Positions 9,717 to 18,779 of a stretch of DNA of 64,000 bases are shown here, piece by piece. The stretch comes from Zygosaccharomyces rouxii (taxonomy: Eukaryota > Ascomycota > Saccharomycetes > Saccharomycetales > Saccharomycetaceae), in the NCBI RefSeq assembly GCF_000026365.1, contig NC_012993.1, positions 62,001-126,000 on the forward strand, in the 5' to 3' direction. Every line of letters begins with the position of its first letter. Positions within the stretch are counted from its first letter, which is position 1. Under the pieces are notes generated by a model. That model was not told where the DNA came from. It searched no databases and worked only from the letters and a program-made list of their open reading frames with translations. The translations under genes were made by a program, and so were the position numbers.

Positions 9717-10409
9717 ATTCAGTGGCAATCCATATAATATTTAATAGTTTGAAAGCAACTCAACGCGTTTTAAGCGCCAATACCACGTCGTGAAGAACAC
9801 ACAACAGGTGTCAAATAGAGTCTCAATCACAAGCCACTAATCCGTAGTATTTGAATTAAAAGCTATACTTCTCTTTACTTTCTTTACCTTTCCCTTTAAG
9901 TTAAGAACTGAAGAACTCCCTGTGCGCATGTGTATCGAATAGATACACTTGCCCCAACTTGTCTTGAAGTAATACTTTCAATCAAAAAGCCAATCAAGAT
10001 CACTGACACTTTCTGTATCGCCTATCAAAGTGTCTAGCACTTACTTAAAACCTCTATTTGGGCTTTTAGGTTCCTCGTTTATGGATTACCTGTAACCTTA
10101 TTCCTTATCCACCTGTGATTGTTTGGCGATACCGAATTCTGATTTCAAAGGCCCGCTTCTTCACGGTACAAAAAAAAATAAGAGTAATATTATAGTCACG
10201 TGATACGGAGTCAATCAAGTGCCTTCGATATACATGACTCTTGACATATTGTGCAATTAGCCGCCAATGCCCATATACCAAATGCTCCAAAGGAAGTGGT
10301 AGACTCGCTAAGATATCCTACAACATACGAATTTCAATACGTTACGTTATTTATTAATTGGTAGTTGTCCGATTAAAAATATTATTCCTAGCTTCACCTA
10401 TGCTTCGAG
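9717..10409. other. Intergenic: ATG13 promoter and GDB1 3' flank
   Basis: About 690 nt with no gene I can support. It holds an ACGCGT (9763-9768) near ATG13 and a CACGTG E-box (10197-10202). A 61-codon frame at 10105-10290 shows no recognisable protein character. I saw no tRNA or C/D-box-like arrangement. Confidence 0.6.
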
Positions 10410-13400
10410 TTATTGCTCAAACGATACCCATAAGTCGTGATACATGTCTAACAGGCATGCAGTACTCCAGGCTTGAGTAGGACTGGAATCACCACAGAAT
10501 TCTCCATCTTTGTTTGTCAACTCGGTGATACCTGCCCAGGGGCTCTCGGCGATCCATTTAGAGAGACGATCAATTCTGTGAGACAATTCTTGGTACAAGT
10601 AAGAAGAAGGACTTTTATCCTTTTTGCTTTGACATGCCGGGTTTGTCTTGTAATGGAAACTGTAGAAAGCTCTCAAAAAGTAACCGTATAAAAAAACCCA
10701 TTCAGGACCTTGGTGATAGTTACGACCTTTAGAAGTTGCAAAATCATCACTATCTTCGCCGTTGTTGTAGTATGGGTGGTAGTTGTAATCGCTTGGATCT
10801 AAAGTTTTCATACCAATTGGACCTCTAATAACCTTATCAGCAATGTTGAGTGCCCCCAGGGCCAATTCAGGCGTAAACAATTCGGGGGCGACAGTCATCG
10901 CAATGGTGAAATTAGGTCTTAGTTCATAATCTTCGTATGGTTTACCAGTATGGTAAAGATCCTTGTAGATACCTCTTCTGTTAACCAGGTTGGAATCGAT
11001 ATCGTACTTCTCATCATCCTTAGGATCCTCGGGAATGTAGAATTTCTTCTCGAAATTGTTTTGAACCAATTCCTCCCATTCTTGGAAAGTAATTTGAGAA
11101 CCATTTTCCCTCTTTACTTCAATATTCTTAAACAAACCCTTCTTACTCAACTCATTGACAAATCTTAGAGAACTTTTCAATAGACCAATGATTTCAACAG
11201 CGGCACCATCACGGGGCGTTCCAGGAACACCGTAAGAACCAGCACGCTCACTCTCACCCATTTTATCCATCCAAGTACCACAGTTGAATTGCGAGCCACC
11301 ATGGACAAAACCTGTAGACCAATCGACATGAACTTCCACATTGAAGCCCTGATCTGACATGACCCTATCCAATTGAGGACCTGCGTTGGCTTCTCTATAC
11401 TTGATACCATTTGCATGTCTACTGAAGATTTCATAAATGATCTCTTCAATAGTACTGGTATGTTGAAATGCTCTTGGGTCGTCCACAGGCACGTAGGTAT
11501 CATCCAATGGGAATCTCCTTGTGACTTTCTTTTGCAGAATCGATTCCCCATTGGGAACGATGTCAATGTAATCTTGGACCGCTTGGATAAAGAACCATGC
11601 AGCATCACGAGCGTTGTAACGAGGATTTTTACCAGAGTCTAACAAGTTGGGGATCAACCCATGTTTTAAAGTTTTGGCAAACGCCAGGATGTGATCTTCA
11701 GCAATATCAAACCTACCGGTCGTTAACAACAACCCTCTTAGGGAAATGAAGATATCTCTACCCCAACATCTTGCCCACCCAGTGCTGAAGTGTGGCAAAC
11801 CTGCTGCCATGGAGGGGACTAGATGATCTGGGTATATCGAAGTGGATTTCATCCTTGTGACCATTTGAATAGAAGTCATTGCTAAACTCTGAACAAACAA
11901 AGTAGATTTGCCAATCATAGTAGGCATCAATTGTACGGCACGCAAACGACAGGTGTCATATATGATAGCTACCGTTAGGGCGAAATAACTGGGTCTCAAG
12001 TAGAAAGGCAATTGTTTGATTCTGTCGAATCTGCTACGTAACCAGTCCTGTACAGCGGCAACGCCGGGTTCGTGGCGATAGTGGTCCAGTCTTCCAACCA
12101 AATAGTCAAGAGCCCAAGTACCTTCACGCAAGTTTTCACTCAAAGGGTGAGCTAGATCGTTGCTAAAGACAATGCCCCTAAGTACAGAAATCCATCCCTG
12201 TAATCCACAATAAATCAATTTACCGAAATTAGGGACATCGTAAGAGCCAGTAGAGCCATCAGTGATATCATTCTCCTCTTGGTCTGAATGGTATAGCACA
12301 GAGTTTAGTGCGATTAAGTCTAATCCACTTGTGGCCTGGATGGCACCGGATCTGATAAAGTGATCTAAACTCTGATCAACACCTAAATGTTGAGTTTCAA
12401 AAACCGCAATAGAACCTTGAGGGAAATAATCTGGTAGACTAATAGTAGTAATCTTGGAATTTTCATTAAACTGTATTTTGAAACCTTCCAACTTGACTAA
12501 TTTGGTAGGAACACCTTTCAATAACTTGGGATCATTTGGAGCTTCACCAGTTTTTTCCAAAGAATAGGCAAACAACGGTTTGGCAGTAGTGTGGGCGAAG
12601 GTTTGGGGTTCCAATTTTTGATCACCTTGGTTTTCACCAAATTTCATTCTAGCGATCAAGTACCAACCTTTTCCGGACTTTACATCAGTACGATGGAAAG
12701 TGATATATTGTCCATCGTGATGTACATAAGCCTCAGAATCTTCCACATCCATACTCAGTTCATTTATTTCCTTTCTGATATCGTTAAGTAGAGATTTCAC
12801 TTTACCAATACCGGGAGAATCATGAATATCATAAGTCCTTGATTCAGTAACTAAGTTCAATAGCTTTGGGAAGATTTCATCGCAACCAAAATTAGATCCA
12901 ACGGCTGAAGAGCATAATGCTACAAGAGCTGCATTAGGTAAAGTATCCTCAACGGTTCTCTTTTGGTTAGGAGTTTCATTATCATGAGTACAATCCATTA
13001 GTAGAGCATGAGGTGGTACTGCGGTCAAAATACGCGGAATCATAATCTCAGAAACACATTTCATGGATCCGTCAGATGCATCATGGTAACAATAGTTCCT
13101 ATTCAGTTGTATATCTCTGTCGTAGGAGAAGTTGTCCATGGGTACAAATCTGTAAGAGCCAATTGGTCTGCCGCCATTTTTATGAATTAAACTGGATAAT
13201 TCACTTTCTGTCCAAGCCTGCATAGCTTCTCTAATCAAACATGATAACCCAAGACGTTCCACGTAAAGACAATCCATTTGTTCAGAACCACTGAACAATT
13301 CTGCCACAACGTATAAATTTGGATTGACCTTTCTAGCCAAATCTAAAAAGTATTCACCGACGTGCAATGGTGTAGAATGGGCATTGTCAATTCTAAAACC

Positions 13401-14984
13401 ATCAAAGATTAAAGCGCTTTGAGTCACATAATCAGAAATACGTTTCCACAAGTAAGGTGAATCCTCTGGACCTTTACCATACCTCAATTTAACACAGTCC
13501 CCCCAAACAATAACTTCCCTACGCAAATAAGCCTTGGATTCACCAGAGGCAAAATCAATCAAGGGGTCACTTGCCCAGATCCAACCGTTATTTGCCAATG
13601 CATAGTCCTTACCATCATCAGCTTTAAATCTGGTGAAATAAGGTTCTGTCAAGGGGAATATATCGTTGATGGGTCCCTGTCTTGGCCCCGATGGGTCCAA
13701 CTTCGAATATTTGATACGGTTGTATAATTGATTTCTAATTTCATTAACATCGTTATCGTGGTCCTTGTAAAGAGGTAAATTCAGTTCGTTCAGAATTTCT
13801 TCAGCTTTGGACAAGATGTTTCGATCCCAATTCTTTCCGTACAATTTTTGCAAGACAGATCCGAATTTAATTACATCTACTTTGTTGACAAAACGAGAAC
13901 CCAAGATACCGAATGGTTTAACAGTTGCATGTTCACGAACGTAGCGGGCAATTTCTTTCACCGGAGAATTTGAATCCAATGGAAGTTTTAAATCAGGGTC
14001 TGTGGTGAGTCCATTCCAATATCCCTGTAATTGATCCAAAGTACCGCGAACATCAACCACGTAGTATTCCCATAATCTGATAGCTTGTAGCACGTGAACG
14101 TCAATTCCTTCCATCACATGGTCTAAGTCGTTTGAATTGTGTAAATCCGTGGGGTAACCCAGTTGACCCATTGTTTTACTAAATTGTAATAGAGCCCCAT
14201 CCAATTCGATAGCAGGAATCAAATGAGGAGCGGTGATAGCATTATAACCAGATTCCGGATGTTCCCTCAACCACTTAGAATTGTCTGCAGTATGGTTAAA
14301 GACCACATCTGTTAAGGTTAAAGCCTTGTATTTGGTATGCAACCTATGGACCATCTGTTTAACTTCCTCAGTGCTACTAAAGTGATCAGGATCAAATTCC
14401 AACTGATCATAGATGGAATAAGGAGAATTAGAGTGACCTCTACGCTGTAAAGGTGTGAAATGAATCATGTTGTATTTTTTGGCGGCAATCCTCTCGAAAA
14501 CAGCATCCCAATTTTTACCCATCCATTTGGAAACCACCGTTTGTAAAGCCACAGAATCTAATTTAACCAACTTACCATCTACGTGTAGAATGGGTGGAGC
14601 AACAAAGTAAAATTTCCTAGTAGTTTCTAATTTACCGTCTCTATTTCTAAACGATAGATAGAAACAGTAAGGTCCTGGTCTAAAGATATCTAAATCAATC
14701 TTATCATCCTTGTGAAAAGTGGCACGAATTTGCTTCTTGTAAAACTTGTGTCTATCGAACTCCGTTTCGCTATCAGGTGGGCAATTCGTCCATACAAGAC
14801 CATCTCTAGATACCTTAGATCCTGCGGTAACCACCAATCTAACTGTGAAAAGTGGTGTCCCTTTAGGAGTACCTGGGGGTAGAGGTACAGAAGGCAGGGT
14901 TAAAACACCTTGACCATATGAGAGTGCAACGACAGGTTCACCTTGACTATCTAGTCTCAGTAAAACAGTCCTGTTCAATACCAT
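10410..14984 (-). CDS. GDB1: Glycogen debranching enzyme (4-alpha-glucanotransferase / amylo-1,6-glucosidase)
   Basis: 1524 residues from the first ATG (14982-14984), against 1536 in S. cerevisiae; the frame extends three codons further to a non-ATG codon. The N-terminal half is the GH13-like glucanotransferase: the FDGFRIDNAHSTPLHVGEY motif near residue 530 carries its catalytic Asp. The C-terminal half is the alpha-1,6-glucosidase (GH133); GWARCWGRDIFISLRG near residue 1070 and the QFNCGTWMDKMGES motif further on are characteristic. The enzyme moves maltosyl/maltotriosyl units and then hydrolyses the remaining alpha-1,6 branch glucose in glycogen, in the cytosol. Its promoter carries a TATA box, AGGGG/CCCCT stress-element cores and a striking G-rich tract, consistent with the stress and diauxic induction known for this gene. 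Orthologue of YPR184W. Confidence 0.97.
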   Translation of the reverse strand: MVLNRTVLLRLDSQGEPVVALSYGQGVLTLPSVPLPPGTPKGTPLFTVRLVVTAGSKVSRDGLVWTNCPPDSETEFDRHKFYKKQIRATFHKDDKIDLDIFRPGPYCFYLSFRNRDGKLETTRKFYFVAPPILHVDGKLVKLDSVALQTVVSKWMGKNWDAVFERIAAKKYNMIHFTPLQRRGHSNSPYSIYDQLEFDPDHFSSTEEVKQMVHRLHTKYKALTLTDVVFNHTADNSKWLREHPESGYNAITAPHLIPAIELDGALLQFSKTMGQLGYPTDLHNSNDLDHVMEGIDVHVLQAIRLWEYYVVDVRGTLDQLQGYWNGLTTDPDLKLPLDSNSPVKEIARYVREHATVKPFGILGSRFVNKVDVIKFGSVLQKLYGKNWDRNILSKAEEILNELNLPLYKDHDNDVNEIRNQLYNRIKYSKLDPSGPRQGPINDIFPLTEPYFTRFKADDGKDYALANNGWIWASDPLIDFASGESKAYLRREVIVWGDCVKLRYGKGPEDSPYLWKRISDYVTQSALIFDGFRIDNAHSTPLHVGEYFLDLARKVNPNLYVVAELFSGSEQMDCLYVERLGLSCLIREAMQAWTESELSSLIHKNGGRPIGSYRFVPMDNFSYDRDIQLNRNYCYHDASDGSMKCVSEIMIPRILTAVPPHALLMDCTHDNETPNQKRTVEDTLPNAALVALCSSAVGSNFGCDEIFPKLLNLVTESRTYDIHDSPGIGKVKSLLNDIRKEINELSMDVEDSEAYVHHDGQYITFHRTDVKSGKGWYLIARMKFGENQGDQKLEPQTFAHTTAKPLFAYSLEKTGEAPNDPKLLKGVPTKLVKLEGFKIQFNENSKITTISLPDYFPQGSIAVFETQHLGVDQSLDHFIRSGAIQATSGLDLIALNSVLYHSDQEENDITDGSTGSYDVPNFGKLIYCGLQGWISVLRGIVFSNDLAHPLSENLREGTWALDYLVGRLDHYRHEPGVAAVQDWLRSRFDRIKQLPFYLRPSYFALTVAIIYDTCRLRAVQLMPTMIGKSTLFVQSLAMTSIQMVTRMKSTSIYPDHLVPSMAAGLPHFSTGWARCWGRDIFISLRGLLLTTGRFDIAEDHILAFAKTLKHGLIPNLLDSGKNPRYNARDAAWFFIQAVQDYIDIVPNGESILQKKVTRRFPLDDTYVPVDDPRAFQHTSTIEEIIYEIFSRHANGIKYREANAGPQLDRVMSDQGFNVEVHVDWSTGFVHGGSQFNCGTWMDKMGESERAGSYGVPGTPRDGAAVEIIGLLKSSLRFVNELSKKGLFKNIEVKRENGSQITFQEWEELVQNNFEKKFYIPEDPKDDEKYDIDSNLVNRRGIYKDLYHTGKPYEDYELRPNFTIAMTVAPELFTPELALGALNIADKVIRGPIGMKTLDPSDYNYHPYYNNGEDSDDFATSKGRNYHQGPEWVFLYGYFLRAFYSFHYKTNPACQSKKDKSPSSYLYQELSHRIDRLSKWIAESPWAGITELTNKDGEFCGDSSPTQAWSTACLLDMYHDLWVSFEQ

Positions 14985-15065
14985 TGTTATCAAACAAGAC
15001 CGTGTGGATACTTAAGCGGAGTCCATTCGGATCAGTACCCACAAAGGAACCCTTGATAATTCCCT

Positions 15066-15073
15066 CTTATATA
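15066..15073 (-). promoter_or_regulatory. TATA box of GDB1
   Basis: TATATAAG on the minus strand, about 82 nt upstream of the GDB1 ATG (14984). A TATA-containing promoter suits a stress-regulated carbohydrate gene. Confidence 0.6.
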
Positions 15074-15108
15074 CTCAAGTTTTCCGCTCAAGTCTAAAAA
15101 AAAAAAAC

Positions 15109-15165
15109 GGGGGAGGGGACGGCGGGGGCGGGGGGTGAAATGTTTAGGGACACTTTGGCTCCCCT
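15109..15165. promoter_or_regulatory. G-rich tract with STRE-like cores upstream of GDB1
   Basis: After a run of twelve A residues, the plus strand carries G5-A-G4-ACGGC-G5-C-G6 at 15109-15135. STRE-type cores AGGGG (15114-15118) and CCCCT (15161-15165) lie in or next to it, and a Reb1-type TTACCCG follows at 15175-15181. STREs bind Msn2/4, and G-rich boxes next to A/T runs resemble Mig1-type sites. Function here is inferred. Confidence 0.6.
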
Positions 15166-15553
15166 AAAAATGTTTTACCCGGCCGGCGGCTAATTTTGGG
15201 GGAAACATGTACGACTCCCTCCCATCTAATATTTCGATGATTTGGTATCTTTATTAGTTGTCATTGTTACTAATTATCAATATTTAGCAAGTATTGTATT
15301 TAGAAAGCAATAAGTTAAGGAGCTAATTATAAGCTATTGTCCTTAAGCCCCGTTGCTCTTGGTTGATCAGAACTGTCATGAAGATCGAGGGCTCCAAAGG
15401 TCAGAATTACATTGTCTTGGAAGTTATGTTGACATAAATTTTAAGTATTATTACTGATGACACCGAAGATCATGTATGATGATGATGGCAATAGTGGTAA
15501 CTAGTATATAGCTTTATGTATATGTTTGTTTATTTTGGAAGTGTTTGCTTTGT

Positions 15554-16354
15554 CTAACCCAAGACAAGTTTGGCAAGTTCGTTTAGAGCGTATAGGATAA
15601 GGATTGCCCAACATAGGATGAAAAGGAAGATGTTACCCAATCCAAATCTGTAAGAGTAAAGTTCTTTCAATTGCTGTAGATATTGAATGATAACTTTACC
15701 TGACAATTTGGATTCACCTTCAGTTCTAACGCCAAATGAAAATGGAATTTCACCTAATTTTGAACCCTCTGGTAATGGTAATTTTGCCATTAATTCTAAT
15801 GCAATTTTAAATCCATTAGAATTAATTTCTCTTGGATCACATTTTACCAGGTATTGCTTTTGTAAACCGAAAAATCCGCTCATTGGATCAGAAGCGGTAG
15901 TCAATGGTCTTGCCATTAAACGTGCGGTGGTAGAAATAACTCTACGGTGTAGTGGCCAATCCTTATCGATACCTACGCCTGGTGCATAACGTGTACCCAA
16001 TGCGAATGGATGCTTCCTCAAAGATTGAAACAAAAGTGGTACACTTTCAGGTGGATGTTGTAAATCCGCGTCCATACAGATCAAATATTCACCCTTGGCT
16101 TCATAAAATCCCTTAAGAACTGCAGATGATAGTCCACGTTCATCTGTCCTTACAATAATTCTAACGTTGTAGCCTTGCTTTTCCAATTTTTCCACTTCTT
16201 CAACTGATCCATCTCTAGAATTGTCATCAACAAAGATCAATTCAGTGGTACGTGAACCATCATTGCCTAGGGCTGCGAAAAGTCTCGTAGTCAAAGGTTT
16301 AATGTTCAATTTTTCCTTGTAAGCAGGAACGATAACTGATTGTTCAATAGGCAT
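15554..16354 (-). CDS. DPM1: Dolichol-phosphate mannose synthase
   Basis: A 266-residue GT2-family glycosyltransferase, essentially the length of S. cerevisiae Dpm1 (267). The N-terminus IVPAYKEKLNI begins the Rossmann-like nucleotide-binding fold; MDADLQHPPE near residue 93 holds the metal-binding Asp residues; GFFGLQKQYL follows. A single hydrophobic segment at about residues 242-262 anchors the protein in the ER membrane. That is the S. cerevisiae-type, self-sufficient enzyme which needs no Dpm2/Dpm3 partners. It transfers mannose from GDP-mannose to dolichol phosphate for N-glycans, O-mannosylation and GPI anchors; GAB1, a GPI transamidase subunit, lies nearby. Orthologue of YPR183W. The promoter carries two ACGCGT boxes and an iterated GCGATGAG element. 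Confidence 0.97.
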   Translation of the reverse strand: MPIEQSVIVPAYKEKLNIKPLTTRLFAALGNDGSRTTELIFVDDNSRDGSVEEVEKLEKQGYNVRIIVRTDERGLSSAVLKGFYEAKGEYLICMDADLQHPPESVPLLFQSLRKHPFALGTRYAPGVGIDKDWPLHRRVISTTARLMARPLTTASDPMSGFFGLQKQYLVKCDPREINSNGFKIALELMAKLPLPEGSKLGEIPFSFGVRTEGESKLSGKVIIQYLQQLKELYSYRFGLGNIFLFILCWAILILYALNELAKLVLG

Positions 16355-16491
16355 ATCGGATAACTTTGTTCTTCAGTTCTCTGTCCTTAGCGTTAAAGCA
16401 GTGATTGTTGTTGATTTTTGTTTTATTTCTTGTACGTGTCCTTGTTCTGCAAGGTCTTCCTGAAATTTTTTTTTTTTTCTTTGCTATGACG

Positions 16492-16534
16492 ACGCGTAAA
16501 TTTCACGCGTAGCGATGAGATGAGATGGGATGAG
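16492..16534. promoter_or_regulatory. Two MCB boxes followed by a GATGAG array upstream of DPM1
   Basis: ACGCGT occurs at 16492-16497 and 16505-16510, followed by the PAC core GCGATGAG (16512-16519), which continues as repeated ATGAG/GATGGG steps to 16534. The cluster is 138-180 nt upstream of the DPM1 start and 48 nt from the SMX3 stop. MCB boxes bind MBF in other yeasts. A role here is not shown. Confidence 0.55.
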
Positions 16535-16581
16535 CAGATGAAATTAAAACGTTAATAGAATTAAAATAGTACATATGAGAG

Positions 16582-16980
16582 CTATTCGGTAGTAGCTGGT
16601 GCATTATCTGTGGTGGGTTTTTCCTGGGGTTGCTCTTTTGCTGAAAGATCTTCACCAATCCATAGGACGTTGTTACAACGAATAAAGATGTTCCCTACTT
16701 TGCCCTTGTTTTTTCCGTCTACAACTTCTTCAGCTTCACTTAGTTGTAGGTTGAAATAGTTGTCTGTAGATATCAGAGTTCCCTTGTACTGTGTCTTGTT
16801 GAATTTCAGAGTGACTACTATGGGTTTATTAACCAGTTCGCCAAGAAAAGGTTTGGGATTCGTGGGGGTGAACTGAGGAAAAGTAAAACTGTTAGTAAAG
16901 AGTGGACTTCGAGAAAAGAAGGAAGGGAAAGGAGGGGGTCGGCATAGAAGACCGCCTTTCTGCGTACATACGTCTGACAT
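16582..16980 (-). CDS. SMX3: Sm core snRNP protein SmF, spliced
   Basis: I read two exons: 16972-16980 (MSD) and 16582-16872, giving 99 residues (86 in S. cerevisiae). The donor GTATGT follows exon 1, a perfect TACTAAC branch point lies at 16897-16891, and the acceptor TTTTCCTCAG ends at 16873. Splicing joins MSD to FTPTNPKPFLGELVN, the start of a normal Sm fold. Sm1 and Sm2 features follow: LISTDNYFNLQL and IFIRCNNVLWI, the latter holding the RNA-contacting residues. SmF is part of the heptameric ring on U1, U2, U4 and U5 snRNAs. The C-terminal tail (EDLSAKEQPQEK onward) is longer than in S. cerevisiae. Read through, the intron would insert 33 residues without a stop. Orthologue of YPR182W, which to my knowledge has no intron. 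Confidence 0.9.
   Translation of the reverse strand: MSDVCTQKGGLLCRPPPFPSFFSRSPLFTNSFTFPQFTPTNPKPFLGELVNKPIVVTLKFNKTQYKGTLISTDNYFNLQLSEAEEVVDGKNKGKVGNIFIRCNNVLWIGEDLSAKEQPQEKPTTDNAPATTE
16873..16971 (-). other. SMX3 intron, in frame and without a stop
   Basis: 99 nt, with donor GTATGT, branch point TACTAAC (16897-16891) and acceptor CAG. The length is divisible by three and the sequence has no in-frame stop, so unspliced mRNA remains translatable. All three splice signals match consensus, which is why I prefer the spliced form. Confidence 0.85.
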
Positions 16981-17135
16981 CTTGGCTCTTTGAATCCGAT
17001 AAGCTGTGAGTGTGCTTGTCTTTGGATTGAGCTTGTTATGGGAACCCTTTGAAATTGTATAGATTGAAAACTTTGATAAAAATGATCCAGTGTGTCACGT
17101 GATAGATTCTTTTTAATCCGTATAATGCGAAATGA

Positions 17136-18317
17136 CTATATTTGAGTCACTTTGAGCTTGTAGTTAGGTCTACCGCCATCAAATTCGATTCTTAGCATGG
17201 ACCAGCACAGATCTATTAGAATAAAGCCTAGGGCCAAGGCATAGACGAGGGAAATAGCATAAAAGAAATTACTATTACCTGATCCAAGATCGACCCACAA
17301 GTGGTAGAAGATCGGCGATAAGATAATAGCATGGATAAAGAGTAGAGCTGATAGCAGCGGACATCTCATATAGCCAAAAAGTGGCTTGAAAAATGGTAAA
17401 AATGAAAGGAAAAACCCTGCATCACCTAAAGTTGGGTAAGGTTTGGTTAACGTAATCCAACCTATGCATAAAACTAGAGCGTAGAAAGGCTGACTTTGGA
17501 AACGAATAGAGAAAGGAAGCACAAACGAAATGGCAAAAATATTGAAAGCAGCCTTAAAGAATGGAATAAACATATCAAACATTTCGATGAAAAAGTACCA
17601 CCATAGACCCAAGTTGGGGAACAATTTCTCGAAGTTCATTTGAGACCAATAAGTAGCTTGTAAAAATTTCCAACTACCGCCTGTGACAACAGAACTTAAT
17701 TGTAACAGTGCAGCGAATACACCCAATACCGCTAAGGTGGCTCTTGATCTTTGATTGTTTTCCCTTGATAAAAGGTACAAGGAAGGTATTAATAGTGATA
17801 ATTGGTACAATGATAGGTATGATGCAGCCCCTAAGGCCATTGCAAACGTTAACAAGTTACCATTGAGAGCACATAAAATAGCGGTTGACGTAAAGGCATT
17901 GGTAAAAATGACCGACGATTGACTCACACATGATAAAAGCACCAACGGGTTCAGCGCGTAGAGAGCACCTGGTAGCCAAGTTGGAAGACCCAAATCCGAG
18001 AAAAACCTAGCCATACAGATCAATTGGTATGAAATTAGCCCATCGGTCAATGCGTATAATAATGCTACTAGATACTGAGGTTCAATTAATGACATAAACG
18101 CCACAAGTAAGGGGGGATGATGTACAACACCGCCATCGTAGAGTGGAAAACCATTGCGTAATAGGAATATACCTTCATTTAATAAGCGGTAAGACGACAT
18201 GGGTGTTGATAATTCAACTGATTTGTCCAATTGAGTTTGTAAGGACGGGAAAAGAAGCGAAACCGCCAACCGTACCACTACACATCCTACCACCGCATAT
18301 TTCTCCTTAAGCAGCAT
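17136..18317 (-). CDS. GAB1: GPI transamidase subunit Gab1 (PIG-U)
   Basis: 393 residues from the ATG at 18315-18317 (394 in S. cerevisiae); the frame extends six codons further to a TTG, which I do not take as the start. The protein is very hydrophobic, with many predicted membrane spans along its length. The YDGGVVHHPPLL motif near residues 55-66 is typical of PIG-U/Gab1 and resembles mannosyltransferase-like luminal loops. Gab1 is an ER membrane subunit of the GPI transamidase (with Gpi8, Gaa1, Gpi16 and Gpi17), which attaches GPI anchors to proteins. In S. cerevisiae the gene is on chromosome XII (YLR459W), so its position here among YPR genes is one of the signs of a non-duplicated genome. 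Confidence 0.9.
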   Translation of the reverse strand: MLLKEKYAVVGCVVVRLAVSLLFPSLQTQLDKSVELSTPMSSYRLLNEGIFLLRNGFPLYDGGVVHHPPLLVAFMSLIEPQYLVALLYALTDGLISYQLICMARFFSDLGLPTWLPGALYALNPLVLLSCVSQSSVIFTNAFTSTAILCALNGNLLTFAMALGAASYLSLYQLSLLIPSLYLLSRENNQRSRATLAVLGVFAALLQLSSVVTGGSWKFLQATYWSQMNFEKLFPNLGLWWYFFIEMFDMFIPFFKAAFNIFAISFVLPFSIRFQSQPFYALVLCIGWITLTKPYPTLGDAGFFLSFLPFFKPLFGYMRCPLLSALLFIHAIILSPIFYHLWVDLGSGNSNFFYAISLVYALALGFILIDLCWSMLRIEFDGGRPNYKLKVTQI

Positions 18318-18678
18318 CTTTCTATTATGGTACAATGAAGGTATCTCGCAACTAATGGATATGGTTTCGATGTGTTGTTCAATGCAAAAGTTTACTATAT
18401 CGAATTGATATCCCAGGGTTCAAATTGAAAAAAGTAGAAAATCACGTGCAGCGGGAAATGATAATAGGAAGCTTATGCAATGGAGAAGGAAGGCTAGTTA
18501 TAATAGCTATGCAGAGCATATTTGGGAGAAATGGATAATTCGTATCTGTGTTTCTATTGGGGAGTCATTATGCTATGTGACACGCAGTGTTCTCCCCTGC
18601 CCACTAGAGAGATGTAATCCACGTGCATGTCACTGTGTGATGTATTCCAATGTGTTAACCATTCCTTCATACGGCGAG
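18318..18678. other. Intergenic: GAB1 promoter and tRNA-Trp 5' flank
   Basis: Two CACGTG boxes (18443-18448 and 18620-18625). Small frames in this stretch overlap the tRNA gene or look random. Nothing else recognised. Confidence 0.5.
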
Positions 18679-18779
18679 GAAGCGGTGGCTCAATGGTAGA
18701 GCTTTCGACTCCAGTTAGATCCTGGAAATATCCGGAATTGGCAATCGAAGGGTTGCAGGTTCAATTCCTGTCCGTTTCA
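18679..18779 (+). tRNA. tRNA-Trp (CCA), with intron
   Basis: The acceptor arm pairs GAAGCGG with CCGTTTC, with discriminator A at 18779. The A box is TGGCTCAATGG, the B box GGTTCAATTCC, and the anticodon CCA is at 18711-18713. An intron of about 28 nt, starting one base 3' of the anticodon (about 18715-18742), interrupts the anticodon loop, as in S. cerevisiae tRNA-Trp. The exon sequence is nearly the same as the S. cerevisiae gene, except G at position 37. A T run after the gene (about 18790) can serve as the Pol III terminator. Confidence 0.96.

Larger units (their letters stand above)
14985..15553. other. Intergenic: GDB1 promoter and DPM1 3' flank
   Basis: Outside the GDB1 promoter elements listed separately (TATA box, G-rich tract, Reb1 site), 15200-15550 shows only A/T-rich sequence and a short ATG/GAT-rich stretch near 15470-15495. 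I saw no convincing RNA gene there. Confidence 0.5.

Noticed and set aside
9717..9728. Non-ATG starts of ATG13, GDB1, GAB1, BSP1, JIP5, MET16 and MMS1
   Set aside because: The longest frames begin at TTG codons, but an in-frame ATG a few codons later gives lengths and N-termini matching the families. Non-AUG initiation is rare in yeast.
10197..10202. Centromere marked by a CDEI-like CACGTG
   Set aside because: Neither this box nor the others has an adjacent 80-90 nt AT-rich CDEII and a CDEIII-like element.
15470..15500. C/D snoRNA suggested by ATGATGA and CTGA near DPM1
   Set aside because: The boxes are not properly placed, no terminal stem is visible, and no snoRNA is known at this locus.
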